Positions 40,334-52,179 of a DNA stretch of 64,000 nucleotides are shown here, in pieces. A model generated the notes under the pieces. The model was not told the DNA's origin. It ran no database searches and was given only the letters and a program-made list of their open reading frames with translations. The stretch comes from Cricetibacter osteomyelitidis (GTDB lineage Bacteria; Pseudomonadota; Gammaproteobacteria; Enterobacterales; Pasteurellaceae), in NCBI RefSeq assembly GCF_004340985.1, contig NZ_SLYB01000012.1, forward strand, positions 21,337 to 85,336, written 5' to 3'. The stretch's first letter is position 1. The number at the start of each line of letters is the position of its first letter. A program made the translations under genes and the position numbers.

Positions 40334-42163
40334 ATGGTTAAGTTTAATCAATCTAAGAAAAAACCGGTAAAAGCGGCTAAAACTGCTCCGGTCATCAGTA
40401 GCATTAAGCCGAATAAACCAAAAGTAGTGTATGAAAATAGCTTTTTGAAAGGTCGCTATTTATGGGCTATTGGTTTTGTATTAAGCGGTTTGGTCGCATT
40501 AGTGGTTCGTGCAACTTATGTACAGGTTGTGGATTCCGATTTATTGAACGGCGAAGCGGATCGCCGTTCGTTACGTACGGAAAGCGTACAATCATTACGC
40601 GGTTCGATTTTAGATCGTAACGGTCATTCATTATCTGTGAGCGTGCCGATGTATTCCATTACTGCGGATCCTAAATTTATTCTGGATGAAAAGGGCTTGG
40701 ATGATGTAGAACGTTGGAAAGCACTCGCCAAAGAACTAAATGTGCCCTATAAAGACTTGATTGCAACCATTAAGAAAAATCCGAAATCCCGCTTTGTTTA
40801 TTTGGATCGTCAAGTTGCTCCGGAAACTGCGGATTATGTTAAAGCATTAAAATTAAAAGGCGTGTTATTAAAAACTGAACCGCGCCGTTTTTATCCGCGT
40901 ATCGAAGAAACCGCACATTTAATCGGCTATACCAATATTGACGGCGAAGGTATCGAAGGGATTGAAAAAAGTTTCAATTCATTGTTAATCGGTAAAGCCG
41001 GTTCGAGAACCTATCGTAAAGATAAATTGGGAAATGTGGTTGAAAATATTGCGGACATCAAAAAATATGATGCACAGGATGTAACATTAAGTATTGATGA
41101 AAATCTGCAAGCCATGGTTTATCGTGAAATTAAAAAAGCCGTGGCTGAGAATAATGCGGAGTCGGGCACAGCGGTGTTAGTTGATGTTCGCACCGGTGAA
41201 GTGTTAGCAATGGCTAATGCACCGTCTTATAACCCGAATAATCGTAACGGTGTGAAAGCGGAATTAATGCGTAACCGTGCGATTACCGATACTTTTGAAC
41301 CGGGTTCAACGGTAAAACCTTTCGTGGTTTTAACCGCACTTCAACGCGGTATTGTGAATAAAAACACGGTGTTTGACACTCATCCGTACAATATCGGTAA
41401 ATATACCATCAAAGATGTGGCAAAACGTGACAGCTTAACCGTGACCGGTATTTTGGAGCAATCCAGTAATATCGGGGTCAGTAAAATTGCCTTGAGAATG
41501 CCGCCTCAAGCATTGGTGGAAACCTATCAAAATGCCGGCTTGGGTAAACCGACGGAATTAGGTCTGATTGGTGAGCAACGAGGTTCGTTACATGCGGATC
41601 GTCGCAAGTGGTCCGATATTGATCGTGCTACATTCTCATACGGTTATGGTCTGCAAATCACACCTGTGCAGTTAGCTCGGGCTTATGCGGCCTTAGGCAG
41701 CTTCGGTATTTATCGTCCGCTTTCTATTACTAAAGTTGATCCGCCGGTTATCGGTACGCGCGTATTTTCTGAAAAAGTGGCACGTGAAGTGGTGGAAATG
41801 TTGGAATCTGTAGTGACTAACGGTGGAGGTAAACTTGCCGCTGTTGAAGGTTATCGCGTCGGGGTTAAAACCGGTACGGCGAAGAAAATTGAAAACGGCC
41901 GTTATGTGGATCGATATATTGCCTATACTGCAGGCGTTGCACCGATTAGTGATCCGCGTTATTCTTTAGTGGTGTTGATTAACGACCCTAAAGCGGGTAA
42001 ATACTACGGTGGTGCGGTATCAGCTCCGTTATTCTCCAATATCATGGGTTATGCTTTGCGTTCGACTAATGTGGCTCCGGACGGTGCGGTTCAAGAAAAA
42101 ACAGCAAAACGTACCGTGCGTTTAAGTACGCAGAAAAAAGATGAACAAACCCAAGCGAATTAA
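40334..42163 (+). CDS. ftsI: Septal peptidoglycan transpeptidase FtsI (PBP3)
   Basis: Class B penicillin-binding protein that cross-links septal peptidoglycan, in complex with FtsW. The 609-residue protein has a membrane helix at about residues 42-60, then the PBP dimer domain. The transpeptidase domain has the active Ser in EPGSTVKPF (near 325), the SSN motif in [10 protein letters not shown] (near 377) and GVKTGTAKK (near 512). The linker has the [12 protein letters not shown] start of the B-type domain. In relatives, changes near the KTG motif reduce beta-lactam binding; that was not assessed here. Confidence 0.97.
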   Translation: MVKFNQSKKKPVKAAKTAPVISSIKPNKPKVVYENSFLKGRYLWAIGFVLSGLVALVVRATYVQVVDSDLLNGEADRRSLRTESVQSLRGSILDRNGHSLSVSVPMYSITADPKFILDEKGLDDVERWKALAKELNVPYKDLIATIKKNPKSRFVYLDRQVAPETADYVKALKLKGVLLKTEPRRFYPRIEETAHLIGYTNIDGEGIEGIEKSFNSLLIGKAGSRTYRKDKLGNVVENIADIKKYDAQDVTLSIDENLQAMVYREIKKAVAENNAESGTAVLVDVRTGEVLAMANAPSYNPNNRNGVKAELMRNRAITDTFEPGSTVKPFVVLTALQRGIVNKNTVFDTHPYNIGKYTIKDVAKRDSLTVTGILEQSSNIGVSKIALRMPPQALVETYQNAGLGKPTELGLIGEQRGSLHADRRKWSDIDRATFSYGYGLQITPVQLARAYAALGSFGIYRPLSITKVDPPVIGTRVFSEKVAREVVEMLESVVTNGGGKLAAVEGYRVGVKTGTAKKIENGRYVDRYIAYTAGVAPISDPRYSLVVLINDPKAGKYYGGAVSAPLFSNIMGYALRSTNVAPDGAVQEKTAKRTVRLSTQKKDEQTQAN

Positions 42164-42185
42164 ACAGCAAATCAATGGATAAATT

Positions 42186-43658
42186 ATGCAGAAACTGACC
42201 GCACTTATGGAGAAGGTAGCAGGCCTTTCCGGTAATATCACATTAACTAATATGACTTTAGACAGCCGTGCCGTAACGCAAGGCTGTCTTTTCATTGCTG
42301 TAAAAGGCCATTCCGTTGACGGTCGTCGTTTTATTCCGCAAGCCATTGAATCCGGTGCTGCGGCGGTGGTTGCCGAGGCGGATTCGGCACAAGAACATTT
42401 AACCGTTGAATATCAAAACAATGTGCCGGTAATCCGCTTCTTTCAATTAAACGAACAATTATCTGAATTAGCCGGACAATTCTATCATGAACCGTCAAAT
42501 AAACTGACTTTAATCGGAGTGACCGGCACTAACGGTAAAACCACCATTTCCCAATTGTTGGCACAGTGGGTGCAACTGCTGGGACAAAAAGCAGCCGTAA
42601 TGGGCACTATCGGCAATGGCTTATATGGACAAATCAAGGAAGCAGCGAACACCACTGGTTCAGCCATTGAAATTCAATCGTCTTTAGCAGATTTTGTACG
42701 GCAAGGGGCGGATTTAGCCGCTATTGAAGTGTCATCCCACGGGTTAGTGCAGCATCGGGTGGAAGCCTTAAATTTTGCCGCCGCTATTTTTACCAATCTC
42801 AGCCACGACCATTTGGATTATCACAAAACCATGGAAAACTATACGGCGGCGAAAAAACGGTTATTCGGTGAATTGCACACGAAACATAAAATCATTAATG
42901 CCGATGATGAAATCGGTCGTGCGTGGTTAGCGGAATTTAGCGATGCCGTAGCGGTGAGTTGCGATTCGAATTTTGTGCCGAATAATAAAAATTGGTTGAA
43001 AGTCACCGCACTTTCTTTCGGCAGCAAAGGAGCCGTCATTCAATTTGATTCCGTTTGGGGCAAAGGCGAATTGCAAAGCCCGTTGATTGGGGCGTTTAAT
43101 GTTAGCAATCTTTTATTGGTGATGGCGACCTTATTATCTTTAGGCTATGACTTAACAAAACTTATTGAAACCGCACCGCACTTACAAGGTGTTTGCGGTC
43201 GAATGGAAATGTTTACCGCTCTTCACAAACCGACCGTCATTGTGGATTATGCCCACACGCCGGATGCTTTAGAAAAAGCCATTGAAGCGGCACGTTTGCA
43301 TTGCGACGGTAAATTATGGTGCGTATTTGGTTGCGGTGGTGATCGAGATAATAGCAAACGACCTATTATGGGGGAAATTGCAGAGAAAATGGCTGATGTT
43401 GTGGTGATCACTGATGATAATCCGCGAACCGAACAACCGGAAGCGATTATTGCTGATATTCTAACAGGATTACAACAACCGGAAAAAGCTCACGTGATCC
43501 ACGGTCGTGAAAAAGCTCTGCAATTTGCCCTGCAAAGTGCGGTGAGAAATGACGTAATTTTAGTGGCGGGCAAAGGTCACGAAGACTATCAAATTATTGG
43601 TACGGTAAAATATCATTTCTCCGATCGGGAAATTATCACCGAATTATTAAATAAGTAA
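42186..43658 (+). CDS. murE: UDP-MurNAc-tripeptide synthetase (meso-DAP adding)
   Basis: Adds the third amino acid to UDP-MurNAc-Ala-Glu. The 490-residue Mur ligase has the ATP loop [14 protein letters not shown], the central [13 protein letters not shown] and the DNPR motif in [10 protein letters not shown], which selects meso-diaminopimelate. An uptake sequence is in codons 4-7 (its TAL translation is common in this genome). It lies 22 bases after ftsI and is followed by murF after 3 bases. Confidence 0.97.
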   Translation: MQKLTALMEKVAGLSGNITLTNMTLDSRAVTQGCLFIAVKGHSVDGRRFIPQAIESGAAAVVAEADSAQEHLTVEYQNNVPVIRFFQLNEQLSELAGQFYHEPSNKLTLIGVTGTNGKTTISQLLAQWVQLLGQKAAVMGTIGNGLYGQIKEAANTTGSAIEIQSSLADFVRQGADLAAIEVSSHGLVQHRVEALNFAAAIFTNLSHDHLDYHKTMENYTAAKKRLFGELHTKHKIINADDEIGRAWLAEFSDAVAVSCDSNFVPNNKNWLKVTALSFGSKGAVIQFDSVWGKGELQSPLIGAFNVSNLLLVMATLLSLGYDLTKLIETAPHLQGVCGRMEMFTALHKPTVIVDYAHTPDALEKAIEAARLHCDGKLWCVFGCGGDRDNSKRPIMGEIAEKMADVVVITDDNPRTEQPEAIIADILTGLQQPEKAHVIHGREKALQFALQSAVRNDVILVAGKGHEDYQIIGTVKYHFSDREIITELLNK

Positions 43659-43661
43659 ACT

Positions 43662-45044
43662 ATGATTACATTAAATACAATCCAACTGGCGGAAATCTTA
43701 AATGCTCAACTTATTGGCGGAAACGTTAATGTTTCCACTATCAGTACCGATACCCGTAAATCTTGCGAAAACGGTTTGTTTTTTGCGTTAAAAGGTGAAA
43801 ATTTTGATGCTCACCAATATTTAGATAAAGCGGTGGAGCAAGGGGCAACGGGACTTGTGGTGGAGCAAGTCAATCCGGCGATTGACAGGACTCAATTAGT
43901 AGTAGCAGATACCCGATTGGCATTAGGGGTATTGGCGAAATGGCTTAAAAGCCATATTAAGCCGAAAACTGTGGCAATAACGGGATCATCCGGTAAAACT
44001 ACGGTGAAAGAAATGACGGCGAGTATTTTAAATCATACTGCAAAAAACGAAAATGCGGTTTTATTTACGCAAGGCAATTTCAATAATGATATCGGCGTGC
44101 CCTTGACCTTATTACGTTTAACGCCGGAACACCGCTTTGCTGTGGTGGAACTGGGGGCAAATCATCAGGGTGAAATTGATTACACCACCCATTTAGTACA
44201 GCCGGATGTGGCACTGGTGAATAATATTGCCGCCGCTCACTTAGAAGGTTTCGGCAGTATTGAAGGCGTGGCAAAAGCCAAAGGCGAAATTTATCGCGGT
44301 TTAAGCCACCAAGGCGTGGCCATTATTAATTTAGATTGCAACGGTTTACCAAACTGGCAAACTGAAATCGGCGAGCACCAAGTACGCTCGTTTTCCGCCA
44401 CGAATTTGAGTGCGGATTATCACGCTGAAAATTTAACCGTGACAGCAACGGGTTCGAGCTTTATACTTTGCACCCCAAAAGGTCAAATTGCAGTGAACTT
44501 GCCTTATTTAGGTAAGCATAATGTGAGTAATGCTTTAGCGGCAAGTGCCTTGGCGATGAATGTAGGTGCTTCCTTACAAGATGTGAAAGCCGGTCTTGAA
44601 CAGCGTTCGCAAGTAAAAGGACGTTTATTTCCAATTCAAGTTCGTGAGAATTTATTGCTGTTAGATGATACTTATAACGCCAATGTAGATTCCTTGCAAT
44701 CGGCCATTAATGTGCTGAGTAAATATACGGCATTTCGCATTTTAGTCGTGGGCGATATGGCTGAATTAGGTGAAAATTCCCAAGGCTGCCATCAACAAGT
44801 AGCGGATTTTGCCCACCAGGCAAATTTAGAATTAGTAGTAAGTTTCGGCACGGAAAGTGCGGTGATAAGCCACGCGTGCAACGGCCGACATTTCACCGAT
44901 AAAAACGAATTAAGTGAATACTTACAAGCGGTAATTGTAGAGAAATTAAAAGAAAATCAACAGATTGTGTTATTAGCAAAAGGATCACGCCGAATGAAAA
45001 TGGAAGATGTGATCGACTCTTTAAAAGGTAAATTTTTATGTTAG
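43662..45044 (+). CDS. murF: UDP-MurNAc-tripeptide--D-Ala-D-Ala ligase
   Basis: Adds D-Ala-D-Ala to finish the UDP-MurNAc pentapeptide in the cytoplasm. The 460-residue protein has [19 protein letters not shown], the ATP loop [31 protein letters not shown] and [13 protein letters not shown], all typical of MurF. It begins 3 bases after murE and overlaps mraY by 7 bases, so the three genes should be translated in series. Confidence 0.97.
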   Translation: MITLNTIQLAEILNAQLIGGNVNVSTISTDTRKSCENGLFFALKGENFDAHQYLDKAVEQGATGLVVEQVNPAIDRTQLVVADTRLALGVLAKWLKSHIKPKTVAITGSSGKTTVKEMTASILNHTAKNENAVLFTQGNFNNDIGVPLTLLRLTPEHRFAVVELGANHQGEIDYTTHLVQPDVALVNNIAAAHLEGFGSIEGVAKAKGEIYRGLSHQGVAIINLDCNGLPNWQTEIGEHQVRSFSATNLSADYHAENLTVTATGSSFILCTPKGQIAVNLPYLGKHNVSNALAASALAMNVGASLQDVKAGLEQRSQVKGRLFPIQVRENLLLLDDTYNANVDSLQSAINVLSKYTAFRILVVGDMAELGENSQGCHQQVADFAHQANLELVVSFGTESAVISHACNGRHFTDKNELSEYLQAVIVEKLKENQQIVLLAKGSRRMKMEDVIDSLKGKFLC

Positions 45045-46123
45045 TTTGGCTTGCGGAACAGCTGGTTCCTTATTTAAGTGCCTTTAACGTGATTTCTTAT
45101 ATCACTGTTCGGGCAATTTTAGCATTATTGACCGCACTTTTGATTTCACTGTGGATTGGTCCGAAAGTGATCCGCCGTTTGCAATTATTGAAATTCGGTC
45201 AAATCATCCGTACGGAAGGGCCGGAAAGCCATTTGAGCAAACGCGGCACGCCGACCATGGGCGGGATTATGATTTTAGGGGCAATCGGTATCAGTACGCT
45301 GTTATGGGCGGATTTGCGTAACCCTTATGTATGGTTCAGCTTGTTTATTTTATTTGGTTATGGTGCGGTGGGTTTTGTGGATGATTATCGCAAAATCACC
45401 CGTAAAAATACCGACGGTTTAATCGCCTGCTGGAAATATTTTTGGTTATCCGCCATCGCGTTAGTGGCGATTTTCGGTATGTATGCCCTTGGTAAAGACA
45501 CCAATGCCACCCGTTTAGTGGTGCCGTTCTTTAAAGAATTTATGCCGCAACTGGGGATCTTCTATATTATATTGTCCTACTTTGTTATTGTGGGAACCAG
45601 TAATGCAGTGAACTTAACTGATGGTTTAGACGGTCTGGCCATTATGCCGACCATTTTGGTTGCCGGTGCATTTGCGTTAATTGCTTGGGCCACGGGTAAC
45701 GTAAATTTTGCTTCTTATTTGAATATTCCGCATATCAAATTCACCTCCGAATTAGTTGTTTTCTGTACCGCTATTGCCGGTGCGGGCTTAGGTTTCTTAT
45801 GGTTTAACACCTACCCGGCACAAGTCTTTATGGGGGATGTAGGTTCTTTGGCGTTGGGCGGTGCGTTAGGCGTAGTTGCAGTGTTGGTACGCCAAGAATT
45901 ATTACTGGTGATTATGGGCGGTGTATTTGTTGTAGAAGCCTTATCGGTAATTTTGCAGGTGGGTTCTTACAAACTGCGTAACGGACGCCGTATTTTCTTA
46001 ATGGCACCGATTCACCATCACTACGAGAAAAAAGGCTGGCCGGAACCACGAGTAATCGTACGTTTCTGGATTATTTCATTAATGTTGGTATTAATCGGCT
46101 TAGTGACTTTGAAATTGCGTTAA
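45038..46123 (+). CDS. mraY: Phospho-MurNAc-pentapeptide transferase MraY
   Basis: Inner-membrane enzyme that moves phospho-MurNAc-pentapeptide to undecaprenyl phosphate, giving lipid I. The 361-residue protein has about ten membrane helices with [13 protein letters not shown], the catalytic aspartates in [41 protein letters not shown] and the histidine motif [14 protein letters not shown]. The substrate lipid comes from the uppS pathway near 5 kb. Confidence 0.97.
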   Translation: MLVWLAEQLVPYLSAFNVISYITVRAILALLTALLISLWIGPKVIRRLQLLKFGQIIRTEGPESHLSKRGTPTMGGIMILGAIGISTLLWADLRNPYVWFSLFILFGYGAVGFVDDYRKITRKNTDGLIACWKYFWLSAIALVAIFGMYALGKDTNATRLVVPFFKEFMPQLGIFYIILSYFVIVGTSNAVNLTDGLDGLAIMPTILVAGAFALIAWATGNVNFASYLNIPHIKFTSELVVFCTAIAGAGLGFLWFNTYPAQVFMGDVGSLALGGALGVVAVLVRQELLLVIMGGVFVVEALSVILQVGSYKLRNGRRIFLMAPIHHHYEKKGWPEPRVIVRFWIISLMLVLIGLVTLKLR

Positions 46124-46150
46124 TCCTATTGTTCCAAAGGACAGGTAACA

Positions 46151-47452
46151 ATGAAGTATCAAAATAAAAATATTACTGTAATCGGTTTGGGTACAACCGG
46201 ATTATCCGTGGTGGATTTTTTACAATCCAAACAAGCAAATATTCGTGTGATTGATACCCGTGCGAATCCGGCGGGTGCGGAGCAGTTAGATAAAAATATC
46301 CCGTTGCATACCGGCGGATTAAACCAACAATGGTTGTTAGACAGCGATATGATTGTCATTAGCCCGGGCTTGGCGGTGAAAACACCTGAAATTCAGACCG
46401 CACTTCAAGCAGGTGTGGAAGTGATCGGCGATATTGAATTATTCTGCCGTGAAGCGGATAAACCGGTAATTGCCATTACAGGCTCAAACGGTAAAAGCAC
46501 CGTAACAACACTGGTGGCGGAAATGGCCAAAGCGGGCGGTTTAAGTGTCGGAATAGGGGGCAATATCGGGATTCCAGCGTTGTCATTATTGAATCAACAA
46601 CACGATATTTATGTATTGGAACTTTCCAGTTTTCAGTTAGAGACCACTTACAGCTTAAAAGCGGTCGCCGCTACCGTATTGAATGTGACGGAAGACCATA
46701 TGAATCGCTATGTGGATTTGGAAGATTATCGCCAAGCAAAATTAAGAATCTACGAAAATTGCCAAACGGCAGTGATTAATGGCGAAGATCAGTTAACCCG
46801 CACTGAAAATTTAAAAAGTGCGGTAAGTTTTGGCGAAAATAATGCGGATTATTGGCTGAAAACAGAAAACGGCAAATCATATTTAATGGCCCGCAATGAA
46901 ATGATTTTATCTTGTGATGAAATCAAATTAACCGGCCGTCATAACTATATGAACGCCTTAGCCGCTATTGCACTGGCTCAAGCCGCAGGTATTAATTTAA
47001 CGGGAATTCGTACCGCACTTCGTGAGTTTGGCGGATTGGATCACCGCTTCCAATTCATTCATTTTGCTAATGGAGTGCGTTGGGTGAATGATTCTAAAGC
47101 CACTAATGTCGGTAGCACAGTTGCCGCATTGAACGGCTTAGTAGTGGAAAATAAATTGCATTTATTATTAGGCGGTGACGGTAAAGGTGCGGATTTCTCC
47201 GAATTACAAGCTTTCATCAATCAACCGCATATTTATTGCTATTGCTTCGGACGAGACGGTGCAGAGCTTGCGAAATTATCCGAACAAAGCCGATTATTCG
47301 ACACGATGGAACAAGCCATCGAATTCCTACGTCCGACTTTGGAAAATGGCGATATGGTGTTATTATCCCCTGCCTGTGCCAGTCTGGATCAGTTTGCCAG
47401 TTTTGAAAAACGCGGTGATGAATTTACCCGCCTGGCAAAATTAAAAAAATAG
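46151..47452 (+). CDS. murD: UDP-MurNAc-L-alanine--D-glutamate ligase
   Basis: Adds D-glutamate to UDP-MurNAc-L-Ala. The 433-residue protein has the N-terminal UDP-binding fold (ITVIGLGTTGLSVVDFL), the ATP loop AITGSNGKSTVTTLVAE, the ELSSFQLE segment, and LDHRFQFI followed by WVNDSKATN. The C-terminal LLSPACASLDQFASFEKRG is the MurD signature. RBS is AAAGGA. It follows mraY by 27 bases. Confidence 0.97.
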   Translation: MKYQNKNITVIGLGTTGLSVVDFLQSKQANIRVIDTRANPAGAEQLDKNIPLHTGGLNQQWLLDSDMIVISPGLAVKTPEIQTALQAGVEVIGDIELFCREADKPVIAITGSNGKSTVTTLVAEMAKAGGLSVGIGGNIGIPALSLLNQQHDIYVLELSSFQLETTYSLKAVAATVLNVTEDHMNRYVDLEDYRQAKLRIYENCQTAVINGEDQLTRTENLKSAVSFGENNADYWLKTENGKSYLMARNEMILSCDEIKLTGRHNYMNALAAIALAQAAGINLTGIRTALREFGGLDHRFQFIHFANGVRWVNDSKATNVGSTVAALNGLVVENKLHLLLGGDGKGADFSELQAFINQPHIYCYCFGRDGAELAKLSEQSRLFDTMEQAIEFLRPTLENGDMVLLSPACASLDQFASFEKRGDEFTRLAKLKK

Positions 47453-47475
47453 ATACGTAAAATAATGGATGATTG

Positions 47476-48663
47476 ATGATCAGTGATGAATTAAAAGAAA
47501 GTTACCGTCGTTGGACTACATTTACACCAAACAGCCTGCTTTATGATAGAGGGCTGTTTTGGCTTTTTGTGATCTTGTTGTTAATCGGATTTGTGATGGT
47601 AACTTCTGCATCCATTCCCGTTGGTACTCGCTTGTTTAATGATCCTTTTTATTTTGCCAAACGCGATGCCGGCTATGTCTTTATTTCATTAGTGACTTGT
47701 TATTTTTTCCTGCAAATTTCCATGGAAAAATGGGAAAAGTGGCATGTCTATCTGTTTTTTATCGCAGTATTATTGCTGATTGCCGTATTGGTTCCCGGTA
47801 TCGGTAAAACGGTAAATGGTGCTCGTCGTTGGATTCCGATGGTGATTTTTAATTTCCAACCGGCGGAATTGGCAAAATTAGCGGTAACTTGTTATTTAGC
47901 GGGTTATTTTGTCCGAAAATACGATGAGGTTCGCAGTAAGCAACTCAGTGCGATTAAGCCGTTTTTAGCGGTGGGATTGTTAGGCGGCTTGTTACTGCTT
48001 CAACCGGACTTAGGAAGTACGGTCGTATTAATGATTATTACCTTTGGCCTGTTATTTATTGTCGGGGCGAAAATCTGGCAGTTTATCGGTTTAATTGGCG
48101 TTGGGGTTTTCCTCTTTATCTTTTTAGTTTTATCCTCCTCTTATAGGGTGAAGCGATTTGTCGGCTTCATGGATCCTTTCAAAGACCCGTATGGCACAGG
48201 CTTTCAGCTCTCTAATTCTTTAATGGCATTTGGCCGCGGTGAATTTTTCGGCGAAGGATTAGGTAACTCCATTCAAAAATTAGAATACTTGCCGGAAGCC
48301 CATACGGACTTTGTTATGGCGGTAATGGGCGAAGAATTCGGCTTGCTTGGTATTGTCGTGATGGTATTTTTACTTGGATTATTGGTATTTAAAGCGATGA
48401 GAATCGGTCGGGAATCCTTACAAATGGAAAAACGATTCGGCGGTTTCTTTGCTTTTGGGATCAGTTTCTGGATTTTCTTCCAAGGATTTGTGAACTTGGG
48501 GATGGCGCTGGGTTTATTACCGACTAAAGGCTTAACATTCCCGTTAGTCAGTTACGGTGGTTCCAGCTTAGTGATTATGTCCATCAGTATTGCGATTTTA
48601 TTACGTATCGATCACGAAAACCGACTGCAGCGAACCGGTCATGCCCGATTACGTGATGACTAA
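47476..48663 (+). CDS. ftsW: Septal peptidoglycan glycosyltransferase FtsW
   Basis: SEDS-family membrane polymerase that works with FtsI to make septal glycan strands. The 395-residue protein has about ten helices. It contains NGARRWIPMVIFNFQPAE, LLLQPDLGSTVVL, LPEAHTDFVMAVMGEEFG (the SEDS catalytic region has the Asp of PDLGS nearby) and the end LPLVSYGGSS-type motif, here FPLVSYGGSSL. A TTG one codon earlier (47473) is in frame; the ATG at 47476 is preferred. Confidence 0.96.
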   Translation: MISDELKESYRRWTTFTPNSLLYDRGLFWLFVILLLIGFVMVTSASIPVGTRLFNDPFYFAKRDAGYVFISLVTCYFFLQISMEKWEKWHVYLFFIAVLLLIAVLVPGIGKTVNGARRWIPMVIFNFQPAELAKLAVTCYLAGYFVRKYDEVRSKQLSAIKPFLAVGLLGGLLLLQPDLGSTVVLMIITFGLLFIVGAKIWQFIGLIGVGVFLFIFLVLSSSYRVKRFVGFMDPFKDPYGTGFQLSNSLMAFGRGEFFGEGLGNSIQKLEYLPEAHTDFVMAVMGEEFGLLGIVVMVFLLGLLVFKAMRIGRESLQMEKRFGGFFAFGISFWIFFQGFVNLGMALGLLPTKGLTFPLVSYGGSSLVIMSISIAILLRIDHENRLQRTGHARLRDD

Positions 48664-48707
48664 TTGATAGAACAGATAAAAGTACAGCATTTTAGAGAAT
48701 TTTAATT

Positions 48708-49763
48708 ATGGCAGAACAGAAAAGATTATTAGTCATGGCAGGTGGTACCGGTGGGCACGTGTTTCCTGCTATTGCCGTTGCACAATATTTGCAACAACAA
48801 GGTTGGGATATTCGTTGGTTAGGTACAAAAGACCGCATGGAAGCCCATCTTGTGCCGAAACACGGCATTGATATTGAATTTATTCAAATTGAAGGGGTGC
48901 GTGATCGCGGCATTAAGCCTTTATTAAAAGCACCGTTTAATATTATCCGGGCGATTTTTCAGGCAAAAAAAATTATTCAACATTATCAGCCGAATGCCGT
49001 ACTGGGTATGGGTGGTTATGTTTCCGGGCCCGGCGGTATGGCGGCGAAATTATGTGGCGTGCCGGTGATTTTACATGAACAAAATGCCGTTGCAGGATTA
49101 ACCAATAAACTGTTATCCAAAATTGCGAAACGGGTATTGCAAGCCTTTCCAAATGCTTTTTCGAATGCGGAAGTGGTAGGTAATCCGGTGCGTCAGGATT
49201 TATTTTCCATGCCAGGTCCGCAAGAACGTTTTGCACATCACAGCGGAAAACTAAAAGTGTTAGTGGTGGGTGGTAGTCAAGGGGCGAGAGTGCTTAATCT
49301 GACTTTGCCGAAAGTTGCCGAACAATTAGCGGATAAATTAGAAATTCGTCATCAAGTGGGGAAAGGATCTTTTGAAACCGTGACCGCACTTTATCCGCAA
49401 CATGTCGATGTTACTGTCACCGAATTTATTGATGATATGGCTGAAGCCTATGCCTGGGCAGATATTGTGATTTGTCGTTCCGGTGCATTAACTGTGTGCG
49501 AAATTGCCGCTATCGGCGTACCCGCTATTTTTGTGCCGTTCCAACATAAAGATCGCCAACAATATTTAAACGCATGCTATTTAGCTGATGTCGGTGCGGC
49601 AAAAATTGTGGAACAGAAAGACTTGAATGCGGACGTATTGGTTCAATTATTAAACGAACTGGATCGCGATAAATTATTGCAAATGGCCATCAAAGCCAAA
49701 GAAATGTCCGCACCTCTAGCAGCACAACGAGTAGCGGAAGTGATTATTGAAAATGCGAAATAA
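48708..49763 (+). CDS. murG: Lipid II synthase (GlcNAc transferase) MurG
   Basis: Peripheral inner-membrane GT28 enzyme; adds GlcNAc to lipid I to make lipid II. The 351-residue protein begins with the GT-B glycine loop [15 protein letters not shown] and has [35 protein letters not shown] and the UDP-GlcNAc-binding [15 protein letters not shown]. The murC reading frame continues immediately after its stop codon. Confidence 0.97.
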   Translation: MAEQKRLLVMAGGTGGHVFPAIAVAQYLQQQGWDIRWLGTKDRMEAHLVPKHGIDIEFIQIEGVRDRGIKPLLKAPFNIIRAIFQAKKIIQHYQPNAVLGMGGYVSGPGGMAAKLCGVPVILHEQNAVAGLTNKLLSKIAKRVLQAFPNAFSNAEVVGNPVRQDLFSMPGPQERFAHHSGKLKVLVVGGSQGARVLNLTLPKVAEQLADKLEIRHQVGKGSFETVTALYPQHVDVTVTEFIDDMAEAYAWADIVICRSGALTVCEIAAIGVPAIFVPFQHKDRQQYLNACYLADVGAAKIVEQKDLNADVLVQLLNELDRDKLLQMAIKAKEMSAPLAAQRVAEVIIENAK

Positions 49764-49775
49764 ATGAGAAAGATT

Positions 49776-51212
49776 ATGACAAGAAAAGAATTACAACAAC
49801 AAATCCGCTGCGTAGTGCCGGAAATGCGCCGGGTACATCAAATTCATTTTGTGGGTATCGGCGGAGCCGGAATGGGCGGTATTGCAGAAGTATTATTAAA
49901 CGAAGGTTATCAAGTGACCGGTTCGGATATTGCAGAAAGTGCGGTGACAAATCGCTTGATTTCTTTAGGGGCAAAAATCTTTTTTGAACATAAGGCGGAA
50001 AATATCACAAACGCTAATGTGGTGGTGGTTTCCAGTGCTATTAAAACGGATAATGTAGAAGTGGTAGCCGCTCATGAAAATCGCATCCCTGTGATTCAAC
50101 GTGCTCAAATGTTAGCGGAAATTATGCGTTTTCGTCACGGCATTGCTATTGCGGGGACACATGGTAAAACCACGACGACCGCAATGATTTCAATGATTTA
50201 TACTCAAGCAGAACTTGACCCGACCTTTGTGAACGGTGGTTTGGTGAAATCGGCGGGAACAAACGCACATTTAGGGGCAAGCCGTTATTTAATCGCCGAA
50301 GCTGATGAAAGTGATGCGTCATTCTTGCACTTGCAGCCGATGATATCCGTAGTGACTAATATCGAACCGGATCATATGGAAACCTATCACGGTGATTTTG
50401 ATGAAATGAAACGTACCTATGTAAATTTCTTGCACAACCTGCCGTTCTATGGGTTGGCGGTGATGTGTGCCGATGATAACGTCTTGCAAGAACTGATTCC
50501 GCAAGTCGGCCGCCAAGTGATTACTTACGGTTTTACCGAAACGGCGGATTATCGCATTGAAAACTATCAACAAACCGGTTTCCAAGGACATTATACGGTG
50601 ATTACACCTGTGGGTGAACGTATTGAAGTGTTGCTGAATGTGCCGGGCAGGCACAATGCCTTAAATGCTACGGCGGCATTAGCCGTAGCCAAAGAAGAAG
50701 GCATTGAAACTGACGCGATTTTGACCGCACTTGCGGATTTCCAGGGTGCAGGTCGTCGTTTTGATCAATTAGGTGAATTTATCCGTCCGAACGGTAAAGT
50801 GATGTTGGTGGATGATTACGGTCATCACCCAACGGAAGTGAGCGTAACTATTCAAGCCGCACGTCAAGGCTGGGAAAACAAACGTGTTGTGATGATTTTC
50901 CAACCGCACCGCTATTCCCGTACCCGAGATTTATTCGATGATTTCGTGCAAGTGCTTTCTCAAGTGGATGCGTTGATTATGTTGGATGTTTATCCCGCGG
51001 GTGAACAGCCTATTGCCGGTGCGGACAGCCGCTCATTATGCCGTTCTATTCGTAATTTGGGCAAAGTGGATCCGATTTTAGTCACCGATCATAGCCAGTT
51101 ACCGGAAATTATGGATCAAGTGCTGCAAGACGGTGACTTGATTTTAGCTCAGGGGGCGGGTAACGTCAGCCGTTTATCCCGTCAATTAGTGGAATTGTGG
51201 ACAAATAGTTAA
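49776..51212 (+). CDS. murC: UDP-MurNAc--L-alanine ligase
   Basis: First Mur ligase: adds L-Ala to UDP-MurNAc. It has [18 protein letters not shown], the ATP loop [30 protein letters not shown], and [11 protein letters not shown] and [16 protein letters not shown] near the C-terminus. Two starts are possible: ATG 49764, abutting the murG stop, and ATG 49776. The second has a GAGAAAG ribosome site and gives 478 residues, nearer the family length, so it is preferred. An uptake sequence lies in the N-terminal coding region. Confidence 0.95.
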   Translation: MTRKELQQQIRCVVPEMRRVHQIHFVGIGGAGMGGIAEVLLNEGYQVTGSDIAESAVTNRLISLGAKIFFEHKAENITNANVVVVSSAIKTDNVEVVAAHENRIPVIQRAQMLAEIMRFRHGIAIAGTHGKTTTTAMISMIYTQAELDPTFVNGGLVKSAGTNAHLGASRYLIAEADESDASFLHLQPMISVVTNIEPDHMETYHGDFDEMKRTYVNFLHNLPFYGLAVMCADDNVLQELIPQVGRQVITYGFTETADYRIENYQQTGFQGHYTVITPVGERIEVLLNVPGRHNALNATAALAVAKEEGIETDAILTALADFQGAGRRFDQLGEFIRPNGKVMLVDDYGHHPTEVSVTIQAARQGWENKRVVMIFQPHRYSRTRDLFDDFVQVLSQVDALIMLDVYPAGEQPIAGADSRSLCRSIRNLGKVDPILVTDHSQLPEIMDQVLQDGDLILAQGAGNVSRLSRQLVELWTNS

Positions 51213-51214
51213 TT

Positions 51215-51236
51215 GTAGAGGCGTATCACACACGCC
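51215..51236. repeat. GGCGTAT palindromic intergenic repeat, copy 2
   Basis: GTAGAGGCGTAT (51215-51226) is followed by CACACACGCC (51227-51236); GGCGT and ACGCC are inverted. The minus strand of 27327-27348 starts with the same 12 bases. It lies in the 43-base gap between murC and ddlB. Confidence 0.5.
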
Positions 51237-51255
51237 AAGTTGTAGGACAGATAAA

Positions 51256-52179
51256 ATGAAACCATTAAAACAACAAAAAATCGCCGTATTATTAGGCGGC
51301 ACATCTGCGGAACGCGAAGTTTCTCTCAATTCCGGTGCAGCGGTATTGGAAGCATTACGCACGCAAGGTTATGATGCTCATCCTATTGATCCGAAAGAAT
51401 TTCCGGTAGCAACCTTAAAAGAACAAGGGTTTGATCGTGTGTTTAATATTTTACACGGTCGTGGTGGCGAAGACGGCACAATGCAAGGTTTGTTAGAACA
51501 AATCGGCTTGCCTTATACCGGTTGTGGTGTGATGACTTCATCGCTCACCATGGATAAAATGCGTACTAAAATGCTGTGGAAAGCCTTTGGGTTACCGATT
51601 GCGGATATGGAAATTGTGACCACGGATAACGCGGCTGAACTAAACACAGCGGCTGTAGTCGAAAGGTTAGGCCTGCCGTTAATGGTGAAACCGTCGAAAG
51701 AAGGTTCCAGTGTTGGTTTAACCAAAGTCAAAGCGGAAAGTGAGCTGAAAAGTGCGGTAGATTATGCCTTAGAATTTGATGATACCGTCTTAATTGAAGA
51801 ATGGTTAGACGGTGCTGAATTTTCTGTGCCTGTGTTGGATGGTGAAGTATTACCGCCAGTTCAAATTGTACCGGAAAGCGAATTTTATGACTATGATGCC
51901 AAATATATTTCCGATAATACGCAATATTTTTGTCCGGCACATATTAGCATAGAACAGGATCAGGCAATGCGTTGTTTGGTGAAACAAGCCTATGATGTTG
52001 TGGGCTGCCGCGGTTGGAGCCGTATTGATGTGATGGCTGACGACAAAGGGCAATTTCGTTTGGTGGAAGTGAATACCACACCGGGCATGACCAGCCACAG
52101 TTTGTTTCCTAAATCAGCACGTACGGTGGGTTACAGCTTTGAACAATTAGTGGAACGCATTTTGGAGTTGAGCGTTTAA
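51256..52179 (+). CDS. ddlB: D-alanine--D-alanine ligase B
   Basis: ATP-grasp enzyme that makes the D-Ala-D-Ala used by MurF. The 307-residue protein has [49 protein letters not shown], the ATP-grasp [18 protein letters not shown] and [11 protein letters not shown]. The Tyr in [11 protein letters not shown] is at the omega loop position that favours D-Ala over D-lactate. The stop overlaps the ftsQ start by one base. Confidence 0.97.
   Translation: MKPLKQQKIAVLLGGTSAEREVSLNSGAAVLEALRTQGYDAHPIDPKEFPVATLKEQGFDRVFNILHGRGGEDGTMQGLLEQIGLPYTGCGVMTSSLTMDKMRTKMLWKAFGLPIADMEIVTTDNAAELNTAAVVERLGLPLMVKPSKEGSSVGLTKVKAESELKSAVDYALEFDDTVLIEEWLDGAEFSVPVLDGEVLPPVQIVPESEFYDYDAKYISDNTQYFCPAHISIEQDQAMRCLVKQAYDVVGCRGWSRIDVMADDKGQFRLVEVNTTPGMTSHSLFPKSARTVGYSFEQLVERILELSV

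Noticed and set aside
49764..49775. murC start at ATG 49764
   Set aside because: It abuts the murG stop without a ribosome site of its own; ATG 49776 has one and gives a family-like length.
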